64,000 nt of DNA from Peptoclostridium litorale DSM 5388 (GTDB lineage Bacteria; Bacillota; Clostridia; Peptostreptococcales; Peptostreptococcaceae), in NCBI RefSeq assembly GCF_900141635.1, contig NZ_FSRH01000002.1, forward strand, positions 62,001 through 126,000, written 5' to 3'. Made by a program: the position numbers and the translations under genes. The notes under the pieces were generated by a model. That model was not told where the DNA came from and ran no database searches. It was given only the letters and a program-made list of their open reading frames with translations. Below, piece by piece: positions 47,932 through 57,292 of this stretch (positions are counted from its first letter, which is position 1; each line of letters opens with the position of its first letter).

Positions 47932-48336
47932 TTATTGAACAATATAATCAGTAAAATATATCTCCTCTATAGACTGTATGTCAACATTTTCGCCTATATT
48001 TTTCTTTAATTCTTCCTTTATTGCATCCATTCCAGCTGCGCTTACCATGTCTTCCGGCTTTTGCTGAATAAGTATTGAAAGTATACCATCCCTAAGGGCA
48101 ACTTTGCTTTCATCCAAAGTCTTAAGCTCCTTCTTGTTTGTTATCCCTATTGTTATCTTTCCTTTAAAAAAATGTCTTGTATCGCTCAAATTTGTAGAAA
48201 ATTCTCCCACTTCATAATTTATGATCTCTTTCTTTTTTTCTGCTCCCTTTGAAAAAACCATAAAATACGCCACACCGCCAAACACAAGTGCGGATATTAA
48301 AACTCCTATTATTGAAAAAAACACTATCTTCTTCAT
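47932..48336 (-). CDS. fliL: Flagellar basal body protein FliL
   Basis: Membrane protein around the stator that supports torque. About 134 residues: one membrane helix (5-27) and the periplasm-side FliL domain with the YFTDYIVQ end. Start ATG 48336 after SD GGGAGG; the ATG 48348 touches the SD. Confidence 0.92.
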   Translation of the reverse strand: MKKIVFFSIIGVLISALVFGGVAYFMVFSKGAEKKKEIINYEVGEFSTNLSDTRHFFKGKITIGITNKKELKTLDESKVALRDGILSILIQQKPEDMVSAAGMDAIKEELKKNIGENVDIQSIEEIYFTDYIVQ

Positions 48337-48378
48337 TACAAAAAGCATCCTCCCAAAACATACATTTTTTCATAACAC

Positions 48379-49086
48379 CTATTTTAAGATAAGTATATCA
48401 ACTCTTCTGTTTTTAGCCTTGTTTTCAATCGTATCGTTTTGTGCTACCGGATGATACTCACTATAGCCTGCTGCAGAAAGTCTCCTTGAGTCTATTCCCA
48501 TATCTTCTATTAAAAATCTCACCACATTGCACGCCCTGGAAACCGAAAGCTCCCAGTTTGTGGGATATTTTGAGCTGTATATAGGATCATTATCAGTATG
48601 TCCCTCTACCCTTATGCCTCTTGTTTTCACTTCATCCGAGTCAAGGAGTTCCGTTATATGAATAAGCATAGTCCTTGCCTCAGCCTTTAAATCTGCCTTT
48701 CCTGAATCAAATAGAATATTTTCATTAAACCTCAGTATAATTCCAACTTTTTCATTTAATACGTCGATACTATCCTCAAGTCCATTTTTTTCTATATAGT
48801 CTTCTATATTAGCTGCCATCTGCTCATATTTCAAATCCATTGGAATCTCTTCAGTGCTTCCTTCAGATGGGATTACCGGTATCTGATCTATGGTTTTTCC
48901 TCCTTCAAGAATTCCAAGAGATCCCTGCAGCGACTCCATTATGGTTTGAAATTTTTGAGCATCAGTAGTAGAAAATGCAAATAGAAGAACAAAAAAGCAA
49001 AGTAGCAGTGTTACAAGGTCTGAATATGTAGTCATCCATTCAGGTGCACCACCTGATGAAGATTCATTCTTCTTTCTTCTGCCCAT
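48379..49086 (-). CDS. motB: Flagellar stator protein MotB (PomB-like pore)
   Basis: Stator subunit that anchors to peptidoglycan and carries ions. It has 235 residues: single helix with the ion-binding aspartate 23 in TYSDLVTLLLCFFV, linker with plug, then an OmpA-type domain with VEGHTDND and NWELSVSRA. The helix, with Cys30 and CFFVLL, looks more like Na+-type PomB/MotS than H+-type MotB. ATG 49086 overlaps the motA stop. Confidence 0.95.
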   Translation of the reverse strand: MGRRKKNESSSGGAPEWMTTYSDLVTLLLCFFVLLFAFSTTDAQKFQTIMESLQGSLGILEGGKTIDQIPVIPSEGSTEEIPMDLKYEQMAANIEDYIEKNGLEDSIDVLNEKVGIILRFNENILFDSGKADLKAEARTMLIHITELLDSDEVKTRGIRVEGHTDNDPIYSSKYPTNWELSVSRACNVVRFLIEDMGIDSRRLSAAGYSEYHPVAQNDTIENKAKNRRVDILILK

Positions 49087-49880
49087 TACGCCTCTCCTAC
49101 TTTTGCAGCCATATCTGCTGAAGCAACAGCTTGTCTTTTAGACGGCGACAGGAATGCCTTAAGCTTTTCGTCAATTATCCTTGGGTTTTCTCCTGCCTGT
49201 ATGGACAGCAATCCCTCAAGTATTATCTGCTTTTCAAGTATTTCCTCTCCACTTTTAAACTTCAGTTTTTTTGCAAGTGGAAGGAATATAAGATTTGCTA
49301 GAACCGAACCGTAAAACGTAGTTATAAGAGCTACCGCCATAGAAGGTCCTATGGTCGATGGATCATCAAGCGAGGCAAGCATATTTACAAGCCCTATGAG
49401 TGTTCCTATCATACCAAAAGCCGGCGCATATGCACCCATGGCCTCAAATACTTCCTGACCTATTCCATGTCTTTCTGCTATAAAATCGACTTCGGTTTCA
49501 AGCAGGGTTTTTACAAGTTCGGGGTCCGTTCCATCCACAACAAGCATTATACCTTTTTTCAAGAAATCATCATTTATATTCTCAGATGCCTCTTCAAGGG
49601 ACAGCAGCCCCTCTTTTCTCGCCTTGTTGGCAAGATCGTTCACTTCATCTATTACTACGCTCATGTTCTTATTTTTGTATTGAAATGCCTTTTGAGCTAT
49701 TTTCATTATTTCCAAAAACTTCGGGAGCGGGTATGCAACAAGTGTTCCTGCAATAGTTCCTCCTACTACGACCAGTATCGAAGGTATGTTTATAAAGCCC
49801 CCGATATCACCACTTGTAACTATCGAAAGGATTATTAGTATGAATCCCGATAGTATCCCCGCAACGCTTGCTATATCCAA
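49086..49880 (-). CDS. motA: Flagellar stator protein MotA
   Basis: Four-helix stator subunit pairing with MotB. It has 264 residues; helices 3-4 contain APAFGMIGTLIGLV and the cytoplasmic loop carries charged residues that push on FliG (GLLSLEEA region). Start TTG 49880, after SD AGAGGTG and directly behind flbD. Confidence 0.95.
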   Translation of the reverse strand: MDIASVAGILSGFILIILSIVTSGDIGGFINIPSILVVVGGTIAGTLVAYPLPKFLEIMKIAQKAFQYKNKNMSVVIDEVNDLANKARKEGLLSLEEASENINDDFLKKGIMLVVDGTDPELVKTLLETEVDFIAERHGIGQEVFEAMGAYAPAFGMIGTLIGLVNMLASLDDPSTIGPSMAVALITTFYGSVLANLIFLPLAKKLKFKSGEEILEKQIILEGLLSIQAGENPRIIDEKLKAFLSPSKRQAVASADMAAKVGEA

Positions 49881-49883
49881 ACG

Positions 49884-50093
49884 CTACACCTCTTTCTCTA
49901 TGTCTATTGCTGGCGAATATACTTTTTTTTTGAATCTCACCACTTTTTCTATGATTTCATCAACATTTTCCCTTGCTAGGAATTTATGGCCATTTGTAAG
50001 AGTTATCACCGTGTCAGGAGTTTCTTCCATCGTCTCTATCATATCGCAATTAACCACAAATTCCTCGCCGTTAAACCTTGTAATCTTAATCAT
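49884..50093 (-). CDS. flbD: FlbD/SwrD family motility protein
   Basis: 69-residue small protein; the B. subtilis homologue SwrD raises flagellar torque. Typical opening MIKITRFNGEEFVVN and VITLTNGHKFLARE. Lies between flgE and motA as in other Firmicutes. SD AAGGAGA precedes ATG 50093. Confidence 0.9.
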   Translation of the reverse strand: MIKITRFNGEEFVVNCDMIETMEETPDTVITLTNGHKFLARENVDEIIEKVVRFKKKVYSPAIDIEKEV

Positions 50094-50109
50094 GCCGTCT
50101 CCTTAAATA

Positions 50110-51600
50110 TTATCTTTTTAGGTTTATGAGTTCTTCAAGCATCTGGTCAGTTGTGTTTATTATCCTCGAGTTAGCCTGAAAACCTCTTTGAGTCTGTATC
50201 ATATTAGTAAACTCCCTACCAAGGTCTATATTCGACATCTCAAGCGCTCCCGCCTGGGTCTCTCCAAATCCATTGCTTCCAGCAAACCCCTGTATTGCTA
50301 TTCCAGAGTTTGCTGTTTCAGTGTACATATTTGAAGATACCTTCTCAAGCCCTGAAGGGTTTTTGAATTTCGCCAGCACAAGCTTGCCAAGAACCGATTT
50401 TTGGCCGTTTGTAAAATTACCTTGTATCTCTCCATTTTTGCCTATAGAAAAATCGTCAAGAGCGCCCTGCTTGTATCCGCCGACCTCTTCAATCGAAAGC
50501 GAAGATTCTGTAACCGACTGCGTTATTGTTGAATTGCCCTTTTCATCCTTGAATGAAAGGTTGAAGTTGAAGTCCCCTGATCCATTAGGGAATTTAGTTC
50601 CAGCTCCCCCAGGTCCAGTAAGTACTATGTTAGTCATATCTCCACTCGAGACATTACCATCTTCATCGAATGTCAAGTCAAATTCCGTACTTCCCGTTCC
50701 AAGCTGTCCTCCATCGTCTCCTACAAGTTCAAGCTCGACCTTCCATTTGCTAGGCTCTATGACATTTCCTACCGATACCGGATCTGCAGTGAACAGATAA
50801 TCGTCTCCATCCAGCGTAGGCTGCGGGTCTTTAAATGTCCTTTTAACGCTCATCTTGACTATGTGCTCTCCGCCCATTTCGTCATACACTGTAAATGTTG
50901 TCTGCCTTGCCACAAAGCTCGACTTGCTTATTCTCCATTCGTTAGGGCTTCCATCGCCAGTTGTATCCTTGGCATTGATTTTGGCGTCAAGCCCCGTATT
51001 GGCGTCTATGTTGCCCTCGAATTTGACATCCCTGGCGTTCGACTTTACAGTCGGGTCGGCAGTCGTATTTCCTTTTTCGCCGGTGCATTTTGCAGGGAAT
51101 GTCATGGCCTTTGATATTGTAAGGCCTTCTATCTCATCGTTAAGCTGGGCATCCGGCCCTATGGTGCCGTCTTTCACCTTGTATCCCAAAACCTTCAAGC
51201 TTCCGCTCGAGAGAAGGTTTCCACTGTCATCTATGGAGAAATTTCCCGCCCTCGTGTAGTACCTGTTGTTGAAGCTCGGGTCGTCCGAAACCATAAAGAA
51301 GCCTTCGCCGTCTATCATTAAATCGGTTGGGATTTCAGTCCTTTCAATAGATCCTATGGTCTGGAAGTTGTCTATTGACGAAACATCTATTCCAAGCCCC
51401 ACCTGCATAGGATTGCTTCCGCCCTTGCCGCCTTCTGCAGACGAAGCGCCTTTAAGCGTTTGGCTAAAGACCTCTTTGAACTGAACCCTCGAACCCTTGT
51501 ATGCTATTGTATTTACATTTGCAATATTGTTGCCTATTACATCCATTTTAGTCTGGTGAGCTTTAAGCCCTGAAATTGCAGAATACATAGATCTCATCAT
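50110..51600 (-). CDS. flgE: Flagellar hook protein FlgE
   Basis: Forms the hook. It has 496 residues, larger than the roughly 260 of B. subtilis because of extra middle domains (about 165-380). Conserved N-terminal MYSAISGLKAHQ and NNIANVNTIAYK, and C-terminal GREFTNMIQTQRGFQANSRI coiled-coil parts are intact. A single cysteine at about residue 172 is unusual for an exported axial protein. The middle part has more GC-rich codons than its neighbours, consistent with a faster-changing outer domain. Confidence 0.96.
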   Translation of the reverse strand: MMRSMYSAISGLKAHQTKMDVIGNNIANVNTIAYKGSRVQFKEVFSQTLKGASSAEGGKGGSNPMQVGLGIDVSSIDNFQTIGSIERTEIPTDLMIDGEGFFMVSDDPSFNNRYYTRAGNFSIDDSGNLLSSGSLKVLGYKVKDGTIGPDAQLNDEIEGLTISKAMTFPAKCTGEKGNTTADPTVKSNARDVKFEGNIDANTGLDAKINAKDTTGDGSPNEWRISKSSFVARQTTFTVYDEMGGEHIVKMSVKRTFKDPQPTLDGDDYLFTADPVSVGNVIEPSKWKVELELVGDDGGQLGTGSTEFDLTFDEDGNVSSGDMTNIVLTGPGGAGTKFPNGSGDFNFNLSFKDEKGNSTITQSVTESSLSIEEVGGYKQGALDDFSIGKNGEIQGNFTNGQKSVLGKLVLAKFKNPSGLEKVSSNMYTETANSGIAIQGFAGSNGFGETQAGALEMSNIDLGREFTNMIQTQRGFQANSRIINTTDQMLEELINLKR

Positions 51601-51661
51601 AACGACTACCTCCTACATCTTATTGGATTTTCTCGCACTGGCTAAATTAATGTGCTTTATG

Positions 51662-52054
51662 CTACGCTTCGCTTTCATTTTCACTTTTGTCAATATCCAA
51701 GACTTCTGCCAATTCTTCCCTCAGCTTCTTAAGCTCTCCAAGCATTTGGTCTATTCCCAAAACAGACAGTTTCTGACTTTCGTTCATTTCGTTTATTTTG
51801 CCGGTCAAGCCCTTAAATCCTTCTTCAGTTACTTTGGACATATTCTGCATCTGCTCCAAAGAACTGAACTGCGCCATTTGCGCTATAAACTCCTTATCCT
51901 GCATAGGATTCATGGGGTCCTGGTTTTTAAGCTGTGTAACGAGCAAATTCAAAAACTCATCTTTTCCCATGGTGCTGTCGGTCAAAGCGTTCTTATTTGC
52001 GTTGCTTGCGTTTGTATTTGTTGTTCCTGTTGTTCCTATTCCACTCACACTCAT
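51662..52054 (-). CDS. flgD: Flagellar hook cap/assembly protein FlgD
   Basis: Scaffold for hook assembly. About 130 residues from ATG 52054 (SD AGGGGTGA): Thr/Asn-rich start, then the FlgD core with [17 protein letters not shown] and [10 protein letters not shown]. It lacks the C-terminal tudor/FnIII part of longer FlgDs, as in several Firmicutes. Confidence 0.94.
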   Translation of the reverse strand: MSVSGIGTTGTTNTNASNANKNALTDSTMGKDEFLNLLVTQLKNQDPMNPMQDKEFIAQMAQFSSLEQMQNMSKVTEEGFKGLTGKINEMNESQKLSVLGIDQMLGELKKLREELAEVLDIDKSENESEA

Positions 52055-52064
52055 CTTATCACCC

Positions 52065-53414
52065 CTACGCCAAATAATTAAACTCCTGTTTTGTATTATC
52101 ATATGGATTTACAGCAACATTTAAATTTACATCTTCAAAATTCATTTCGTCCAAACCGAGTTCCGTGCCGATACTCGGTTTTCTTCCCGATTTGCCTCGG
52201 CCCTTGAATAAGCCTTCAAACCCTTCTCCCTTTCCCTCTGAATCCACGGAGACATCTATTGATTTTATGTCTATTCCCTGCTGGGCGAGAGTTTCTTTAA
52301 CCTCTTCCATGTTCACATCGATTGCAGCCTTAACCTTTTCATTAGATGTTATAATCTTTGCGCTAAGCGTTCCGTTTTCAGACACAATTCTAAGAAGCAC
52401 CTTTCCCAGACTTTCTGGTTCCAGATTTATCTCCAGAGATTTGAAGTTTTCAGCAGACTCGACCTTTATTCTGTCGCTTATCTGACTCATCACATCTCTT
52501 CGAAAGGCCTGTTCCACTGGCTTAATATGTACAGATTCAATTTTTGCCCCTTGACTCTTCAAATTTCCTGTAAAGCCTGAGCTATTGCTGTCTACCGTGT
52601 CCCCCAACTCAATATCTTCAACCTTTGCATCGTCTTTTTGTGTGTTGAGCTGGCTTTTGCTATCCATGTCATCTAAGAATCCAGATGCTTGTCCCTGTTC
52701 TTTTGGAATCTTTGTTTCAGGATTCAAATCAACTTGTGCAACATTCTCATCTAGATTATGCTCATTTTCATTTTGAGCCTTTACAGCCCCTTCATTTACA
52801 ACAATCCTTTGGCTGTACATATCCTTTTTAAGAGCTTCCTTTGAAACAGTCTCCTCCGATTTTATTGATACTAAATTGAGGTCTAATAGTATTTTTTCAA
52901 GGTCTTCATCTTTGGGTACGTCGGTTTGAATGTTTTGCGTTGTGCTATCTTCATTTTGAATAGCGAGCGAATCTTTAGCTCTCAAGGCATTTACCAAATC
53001 TTGTATTGTGGCCTTTGGAACTTCAAGTTCTCCCTGATCTATATTCATCAGTCCCAGCAAAACTTCATCCTCGGTTTGAAGCGGTGTCTCATTAATTTCT
53101 TTATTTGTTTGCACTGGCTCGTTTACAACAATATGTTTTTCATCCATATTGTTTTCTGCTTCTGAACCAGTGTGATTTTTCCCCTCTTCAACTTTGTCAT
53201 TTGGCTTTTCTTTTTTTTCAGTTTTCTTCTCTATTCTTGTTTCTTCAGGCTTTTTTCTTTCAGGTTTTCTTTCTTCCTCAGGTCGATTTTTTTCATTTAT
53301 AATGTCTTTAAAACTTTTATCGTCGTCCTTCTTGTTAGAAAATTCATTTGTCTTTTTGTTTGGACTGTTTTTATTTGAAACCCTTAACAGGTTTTCAACA
53401 GGCATCATATTCAT
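52065..53414 (-). CDS. fliK: Flagellar hook-length control protein FliK
   Basis: Secreted ruler that stops hook growth and triggers the export switch. It has 449 residues: a long low-complexity Lys/Glu-rich N-terminal half ([11 protein letters not shown] and similar) and a C-terminal domain (about 310-400) with [18 protein letters not shown], the FliK/FlgK signature. SD AGGAGGT precedes ATG 53414. Confidence 0.93.
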   Translation of the reverse strand: MNMMPVENLLRVSNKNSPNKKTNEFSNKKDDDKSFKDIINEKNRPEEERKPERKKPEETRIEKKTEKKEKPNDKVEEGKNHTGSEAENNMDEKHIVVNEPVQTNKEINETPLQTEDEVLLGLMNIDQGELEVPKATIQDLVNALRAKDSLAIQNEDSTTQNIQTDVPKDEDLEKILLDLNLVSIKSEETVSKEALKKDMYSQRIVVNEGAVKAQNENEHNLDENVAQVDLNPETKIPKEQGQASGFLDDMDSKSQLNTQKDDAKVEDIELGDTVDSNSSGFTGNLKSQGAKIESVHIKPVEQAFRRDVMSQISDRIKVESAENFKSLEINLEPESLGKVLLRIVSENGTLSAKIITSNEKVKAAIDVNMEEVKETLAQQGIDIKSIDVSVDSEGKGEGFEGLFKGRGKSGRKPSIGTELGLDEMNFEDVNLNVAVNPYDNTKQEFNYLA

Positions 53415-53416
53415 AT

Positions 53417-54688
53417 CTATACCTCCTGATTGGGCAAACCCATTTTTCTTGTGAGTTCTGCTGATTTTGAAATTCCAAGTTCCACGAACATTTTTGATAA
53501 AAACTTAGGCTCCAGATTGTCAAGTATGTCTATAAGAAGTTCTTCTTCTGTTATTTTCACCTTTTCAGTTCCTACAATGTATTCCTTGTATATTTGGTTT
53601 GAACTCGTCATTTGATTTGCTATATCCGCCACCTGTTTCGGCTTCATAGTCTTGTATGTTTTCGTGAGTTCCAAGACTCTGTCCCTATATTCGCTCATTA
53701 TATTAATCATAACATATATGTCCTGCATATTGTCCTGCTCATTTAGCTTTTTTAATTCCGCAAGTTCTTTAATTACTTCATTTTTATAATCTTCATCTTC
53801 AAATTCAGATAGTATTTTCCCTGCCTGCATAGGATCTAAGAAAAGCATTATGTTTGCAACTTCCTCCCTTGAATAAGCTTCTTCATTCGAAAGCTGCTTT
53901 TGTGCTTCTTTATAGTCCTTTCCGTCGTATTCACTTGCCTTGCCTTTCATTTTATTTAAAAAGTTTTGATATGAAAGCATTTCCCTTTCAACATCTTTTA
54001 AAAAATCCTGATTTAAATGTGACTTTATCGCATCCGCAATTTCAAAATCCATATAGTAAAGCACTCTTGCACAATATGCTGACTTTAAGAGTTCTAGCAC
54101 TCCAGCAGCATATTCACTGTCAATTTCTAAAGCCATGATCTTGTCTTCCATATTTTTAACCGTTTCATAAATTCCAAGTTTCGAGTAATTTTTTGCGAGT
54201 TCACTCTTTTCCTCTATCTTCTCCATGTTCATGTTTTCTATTTCACTTTTGAATGTATCTTTTTTCATCTCTTTCATGCCTATTTCCTGGATTATTCCCT
54301 GAGTATAATTGCTGTCTACCTCTCTCATTAGCTGGATCATTTCCCTGTAAAAATTTTTGTCCTGATTTTTCAAAAGCATCAATTTGTCGACAGTCCTGTC
54401 CATATCCAAAGAAACATAGTATTTTGCCAAAGTCCTCTTTTGCTCTTCCACTTCCTGCTGGGTCTGACCTTGCGATTCTTTTTTATCTTTGTTTTTTTCC
54501 ATGAGTCCCGATACCACAGGAACCTTTTTAAAGAGCTCATTTGCATAATTTTTTATCTTTGGATTGAATGTATACAGTATGAAAAACGTAACCAACACAA
54601 CCATTAAAAGTGCTGCTGGAATCGCTATAAAAATTAATTTTCTTTTTTTATTTTTTTCATCTTTGGAAGTGTCAACTACTTCATTCAT
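53417..54688 (-). CDS. YlxF-like membrane protein with MgtE-N/FliG-N-like repeats
   Basis: 423 residues: cytoplasmic N-terminus, a single membrane helix (about 19-39), then coiled-coil and helical segments. The C-terminal 150 residues contain two motifs like the MgtE-N/FliG-N fold (IMLFLDPMQAGKILSEF and ILDNLEPKFLSKMFVEL). It lies between fliJ and fliK, where B. subtilis has ylxF. Alphaproteobacterial MotE proteins have a similar plan and act as MotC chaperones. Exact role unknown. SD around AGGAGGC before ATG 54688. Confidence 0.8.
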   Translation of the reverse strand: MNEVVDTSKDEKNKKRKLIFIAIPAALLMVVLVTFFILYTFNPKIKNYANELFKKVPVVSGLMEKNKDKKESQGQTQQEVEEQKRTLAKYYVSLDMDRTVDKLMLLKNQDKNFYREMIQLMREVDSNYTQGIIQEIGMKEMKKDTFKSEIENMNMEKIEEKSELAKNYSKLGIYETVKNMEDKIMALEIDSEYAAGVLELLKSAYCARVLYYMDFEIADAIKSHLNQDFLKDVEREMLSYQNFLNKMKGKASEYDGKDYKEAQKQLSNEEAYSREEVANIMLFLDPMQAGKILSEFEDEDYKNEVIKELAELKKLNEQDNMQDIYVMINIMSEYRDRVLELTKTYKTMKPKQVADIANQMTSSNQIYKEYIVGTEKVKITEEELLIDILDNLEPKFLSKMFVELGISKSAELTRKMGLPNQEV

Positions 54689-54697
54689 TTTAGCCTC

Positions 54698-55138
54698 CTA
54701 TGTAATCCTTCTGCTTCTATATGAATTCATTTGGTCTACAAACTTGTCCTCTTGCTGTTTCTGATAATTCTTGAGTTCAATCATGTGCTTTTCCTTTAAA
54801 GATTCAAATGACTTTCTTTCCTTCATAATATCCATGTATTCAGTCTTTTTTTGATCGAATTTAATTTCACACTCTATAAAAGCTTTTTTAAGGTATTTTA
54901 TCTTGTCATCTATGTTATCGATAAAGCCATTCATATTCTTTATATTTAATATCGAAGACCCTTGTGAAAGCATAGTCTCAAGCTCAATCTGCTTTTTCGC
55001 CTTGAAGCTTTCCATGCTTGAGAGTTCATTTTCTATGCTTCTCAAGTCTTTCGACGCAATGGCAACTTCATTCTTTTTATTGTCCTCAAGCTTTTCTTTT
55101 ATATCCAGTATCTTTTGAAATTTAAATTTTTGAATCAT
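54698..55138 (-). CDS. fliJ: Flagellar export chaperone FliJ
   Basis: Coiled-coil stalk that links the FliI ATPase to FlhA. About 146 residues from ATG 55138 (SD AGGGGGTG), almost all helical, opening MIQKFKFQKILDIKE. Overlaps fliI by none but lies 16 bases after it. Family sequences vary, so place and coiled coil support the name. Confidence 0.9.
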   Translation of the reverse strand: MIQKFKFQKILDIKEKLEDNKKNEVAIASKDLRSIENELSSMESFKAKKQIELETMLSQGSSILNIKNMNGFIDNIDDKIKYLKKAFIECEIKFDQKKTEYMDIMKERKSFESLKEKHMIELKNYQKQQEDKFVDQMNSYRSRRIT

Positions 55139-55154
55139 CTCAAAACACCCCCTA

Positions 55155-56468
55155 TCAACTAAATATGCCAACCAGTAAGTTCAGGGCTTCTTCATATTCA
55201 AAATGTTCTCCCGTTCCCTGACGTAAGAACGAATTTATGTCATCTATCTTGTCTATTGCATAGTCTATTTTGCTGTTTGTTCCCTTTGAATAGACTCCTA
55301 TATTTATGAGATCTTCAGCTTCTTTGTATGTAGCAAGTACATCTCTAAGTCTTTTTGCCGCAGTCTTGTGATTATCGTCAGTTATCGCCGGCATAACCCT
55401 GCTGACACTTGAGAGTATATCGATGGCAGGATAATGGTTCTTATTTGCTATGCTTCTCGAGAGAACTATGTGACCGTCAAGGATACCTCTTACAGCATCT
55501 GCTATCGGCTCATTCATATCGTCTCCATCAACCAATACGGTATAAAGGCCCGTTATAGAACCCTTGTCAGAATTGCCTGCTCGTTCCAAAAGCTTTGGAA
55601 GAACGGCAAACACAGAAGGCGTATAACCTTTCGTCACGGGTGGCTCTCCCACCGCAAGTCCTACTTCTCTTTGAGCCATCGAAAAACGCGTTAGAGAATC
55701 CATCATGAGCATTACATCCATTCCCTTGTCCCTGAAGTATTCAGCTATGGATGTGGCCAAAAGGGCTCCCTTCATACGTATAAGCGGCGGCTGGTCAGAA
55801 GTTGCAACTACAAGTATAGATCTTTCAAGACCTTCCTTTTTCAAGTCGTTTTCTATAAATTCCCTGACCTCCCTGCCTCTTTCTCCAATCAGCGCTATGA
55901 CATTTATATCTGCTTTTGTATTTCTTGCTACCATTCCAAGCATGGTTGACTTTCCCACTCCGGAACCCGCAAATATACCTATACGCTGCCCTTTTCCGCA
56001 GCTGAGTATTCCATCTATGGCTTTAACTCCAAGAGGAAGCGCTGTTTCAATTTTTTTCCTCTTAAGAGGGTTTGGGGGGGGGTTCATTACAGGATAATTG
56101 CTTAGCTCTTCATCTGATATATATTCTCCATCAATTACGTTTCCCAATCCATCTAAAACCCTTCCCAGCAGCGCTTCTCCCACTTTCACTTCCATGCTTT
56201 TCCCGCTGGCGACAACAATGCTTCCCGGTCCTATTCCGTCCATTTCCCCAAGAGGCATAAGTATTACATTTCCATCTTTAAATCCAACAACTTCTGAAAG
56301 TATTGGATCTTTAGAATCTATAGGATATATATAGCATATTTCCCCAAGTTTGCCGGCTGGCCCTTTCGACTCTATTGTAAGTCCCACTATCTTGCAGACC
56401 CTTCCGGAATATCTTACTGTATCAAGTTTTCTGAGTGCATATGTATATTTTTTAATATCTATAGACAA
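55155..56468 (-). CDS. fliI: Flagellum-specific ATPase FliI
   Basis: Cytoplasmic hexameric export ATPase related to the F1 beta subunit. It has 437 residues with Walker A GSGVGKST (168-175), IGERGREV, and the Walker B-like LMMDSLTRF. Start TTG 56468 after SD GGAGGAT. Confidence 0.97.
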   Translation of the reverse strand: MSIDIKKYTYALRKLDTVRYSGRVCKIVGLTIESKGPAGKLGEICYIYPIDSKDPILSEVVGFKDGNVILMPLGEMDGIGPGSIVVASGKSMEVKVGEALLGRVLDGLGNVIDGEYISDEELSNYPVMNPPPNPLKRKKIETALPLGVKAIDGILSCGKGQRIGIFAGSGVGKSTMLGMVARNTKADINVIALIGERGREVREFIENDLKKEGLERSILVVATSDQPPLIRMKGALLATSIAEYFRDKGMDVMLMMDSLTRFSMAQREVGLAVGEPPVTKGYTPSVFAVLPKLLERAGNSDKGSITGLYTVLVDGDDMNEPIADAVRGILDGHIVLSRSIANKNHYPAIDILSSVSRVMPAITDDNHKTAAKRLRDVLATYKEAEDLINIGVYSKGTNSKIDYAIDKIDDINSFLRQGTGEHFEYEEALNLLVGIFS

Positions 56469-56470
56469 TT

Positions 56471-57292
56471 TTATCCTCCACTTTCAAGCAAATCCATAAA
56501 TTTCCTCTTTATTATTCCGATTTGCGTTCCTACACTTGAATCCACCGTCCCAGAAGATGTTTCAACTATAACTTCTCCCTTTCCAAGTGAATCATCCTGC
56601 CTCACTTTTATATCTTTTATACCGTTTGAATAGAGCATTATCTTGTCCTTGTTGCTCCTAAAAAGCTCTGCATATTCGCCCTTAGCTCTGACTACTATGT
56701 CTTCTGCATATGAAAGCCTCTCCAGGCCCTTTTTCAGAATATTCAATATCATCTCATCATTTTCGCTAAGTTTTTTATCAATTATTTTTTCAATGCTTTC
56801 AATTACAATTCCAACTATCTCGACTTCAAGAGATTCTATTTCACTCTTTTTTTGTTGCTCTATGTTTTTCTTTAAACTGATTGCCTCATCTATTAAAGCC
56901 TCATATGTTTTTTTGCCTTCGTCATATCCGTTTTGAAACCCTTCGCCATACCCTTTTTGTTTTTCAATTTCATATATTCTATTTGCCTCTGCTTTTTTTG
57001 TATCTGCAGCTCTTTTTTCTTCTTCTAATCTTTCTTTTTCAAGCTGCATGATCTCCTTTTCTCTTTGCATTATTTTCAAAAAACTTTCTTTTTCTCGAAG
57101 AAGTTCATAGAACTTCTCCGAAACTTCATCTCTTACCGCACTCTCACTTGGCTTTGCCGTAGCTTCTATATTTCCTTGCACAATATCTGCATCGCAATTT
57201 GCTGCGGCATCTATCTTTGATGAACCTCTTTGTATGGAAATGACCTTGGGCTTGCTGAGATTGACAAAATCAGACTTTATCACTCTATACAA
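56471..57292 (-). CDS. fliH: Flagellar assembly protein FliH
   Basis: Peripheral stalk-like regulator of FliI. It has 273 residues: a long coiled coil (about 75-140) with many Glu/Lys, then a globular C-terminal part. Start TTG 57292 overlaps the fliG end. Confidence 0.9.
   Translation of the reverse strand: MYRVIKSDFVNLSKPKVISIQRGSSKIDAAANCDADIVQGNIEATAKPSESAVRDEVSEKFYELLREKESFLKIMQREKEIMQLEKERLEEEKRAADTKKAEANRIYEIEKQKGYGEGFQNGYDEGKKTYEALIDEAISLKKNIEQQKKSEIESLEVEIVGIVIESIEKIIDKKLSENDEMILNILKKGLERLSYAEDIVVRAKGEYAELFRSNKDKIMLYSNGIKDIKVRQDDSLGKGEVIVETSSGTVDSSVGTQIGIIKRKFMDLLESGG

Noticed and set aside
50900-51250. Transferred segment inside flgE because of higher GC
   Set aside because: The frame is continuous with intact conserved ends; variable hook outer domains explain the difference better than insertion of foreign DNA.
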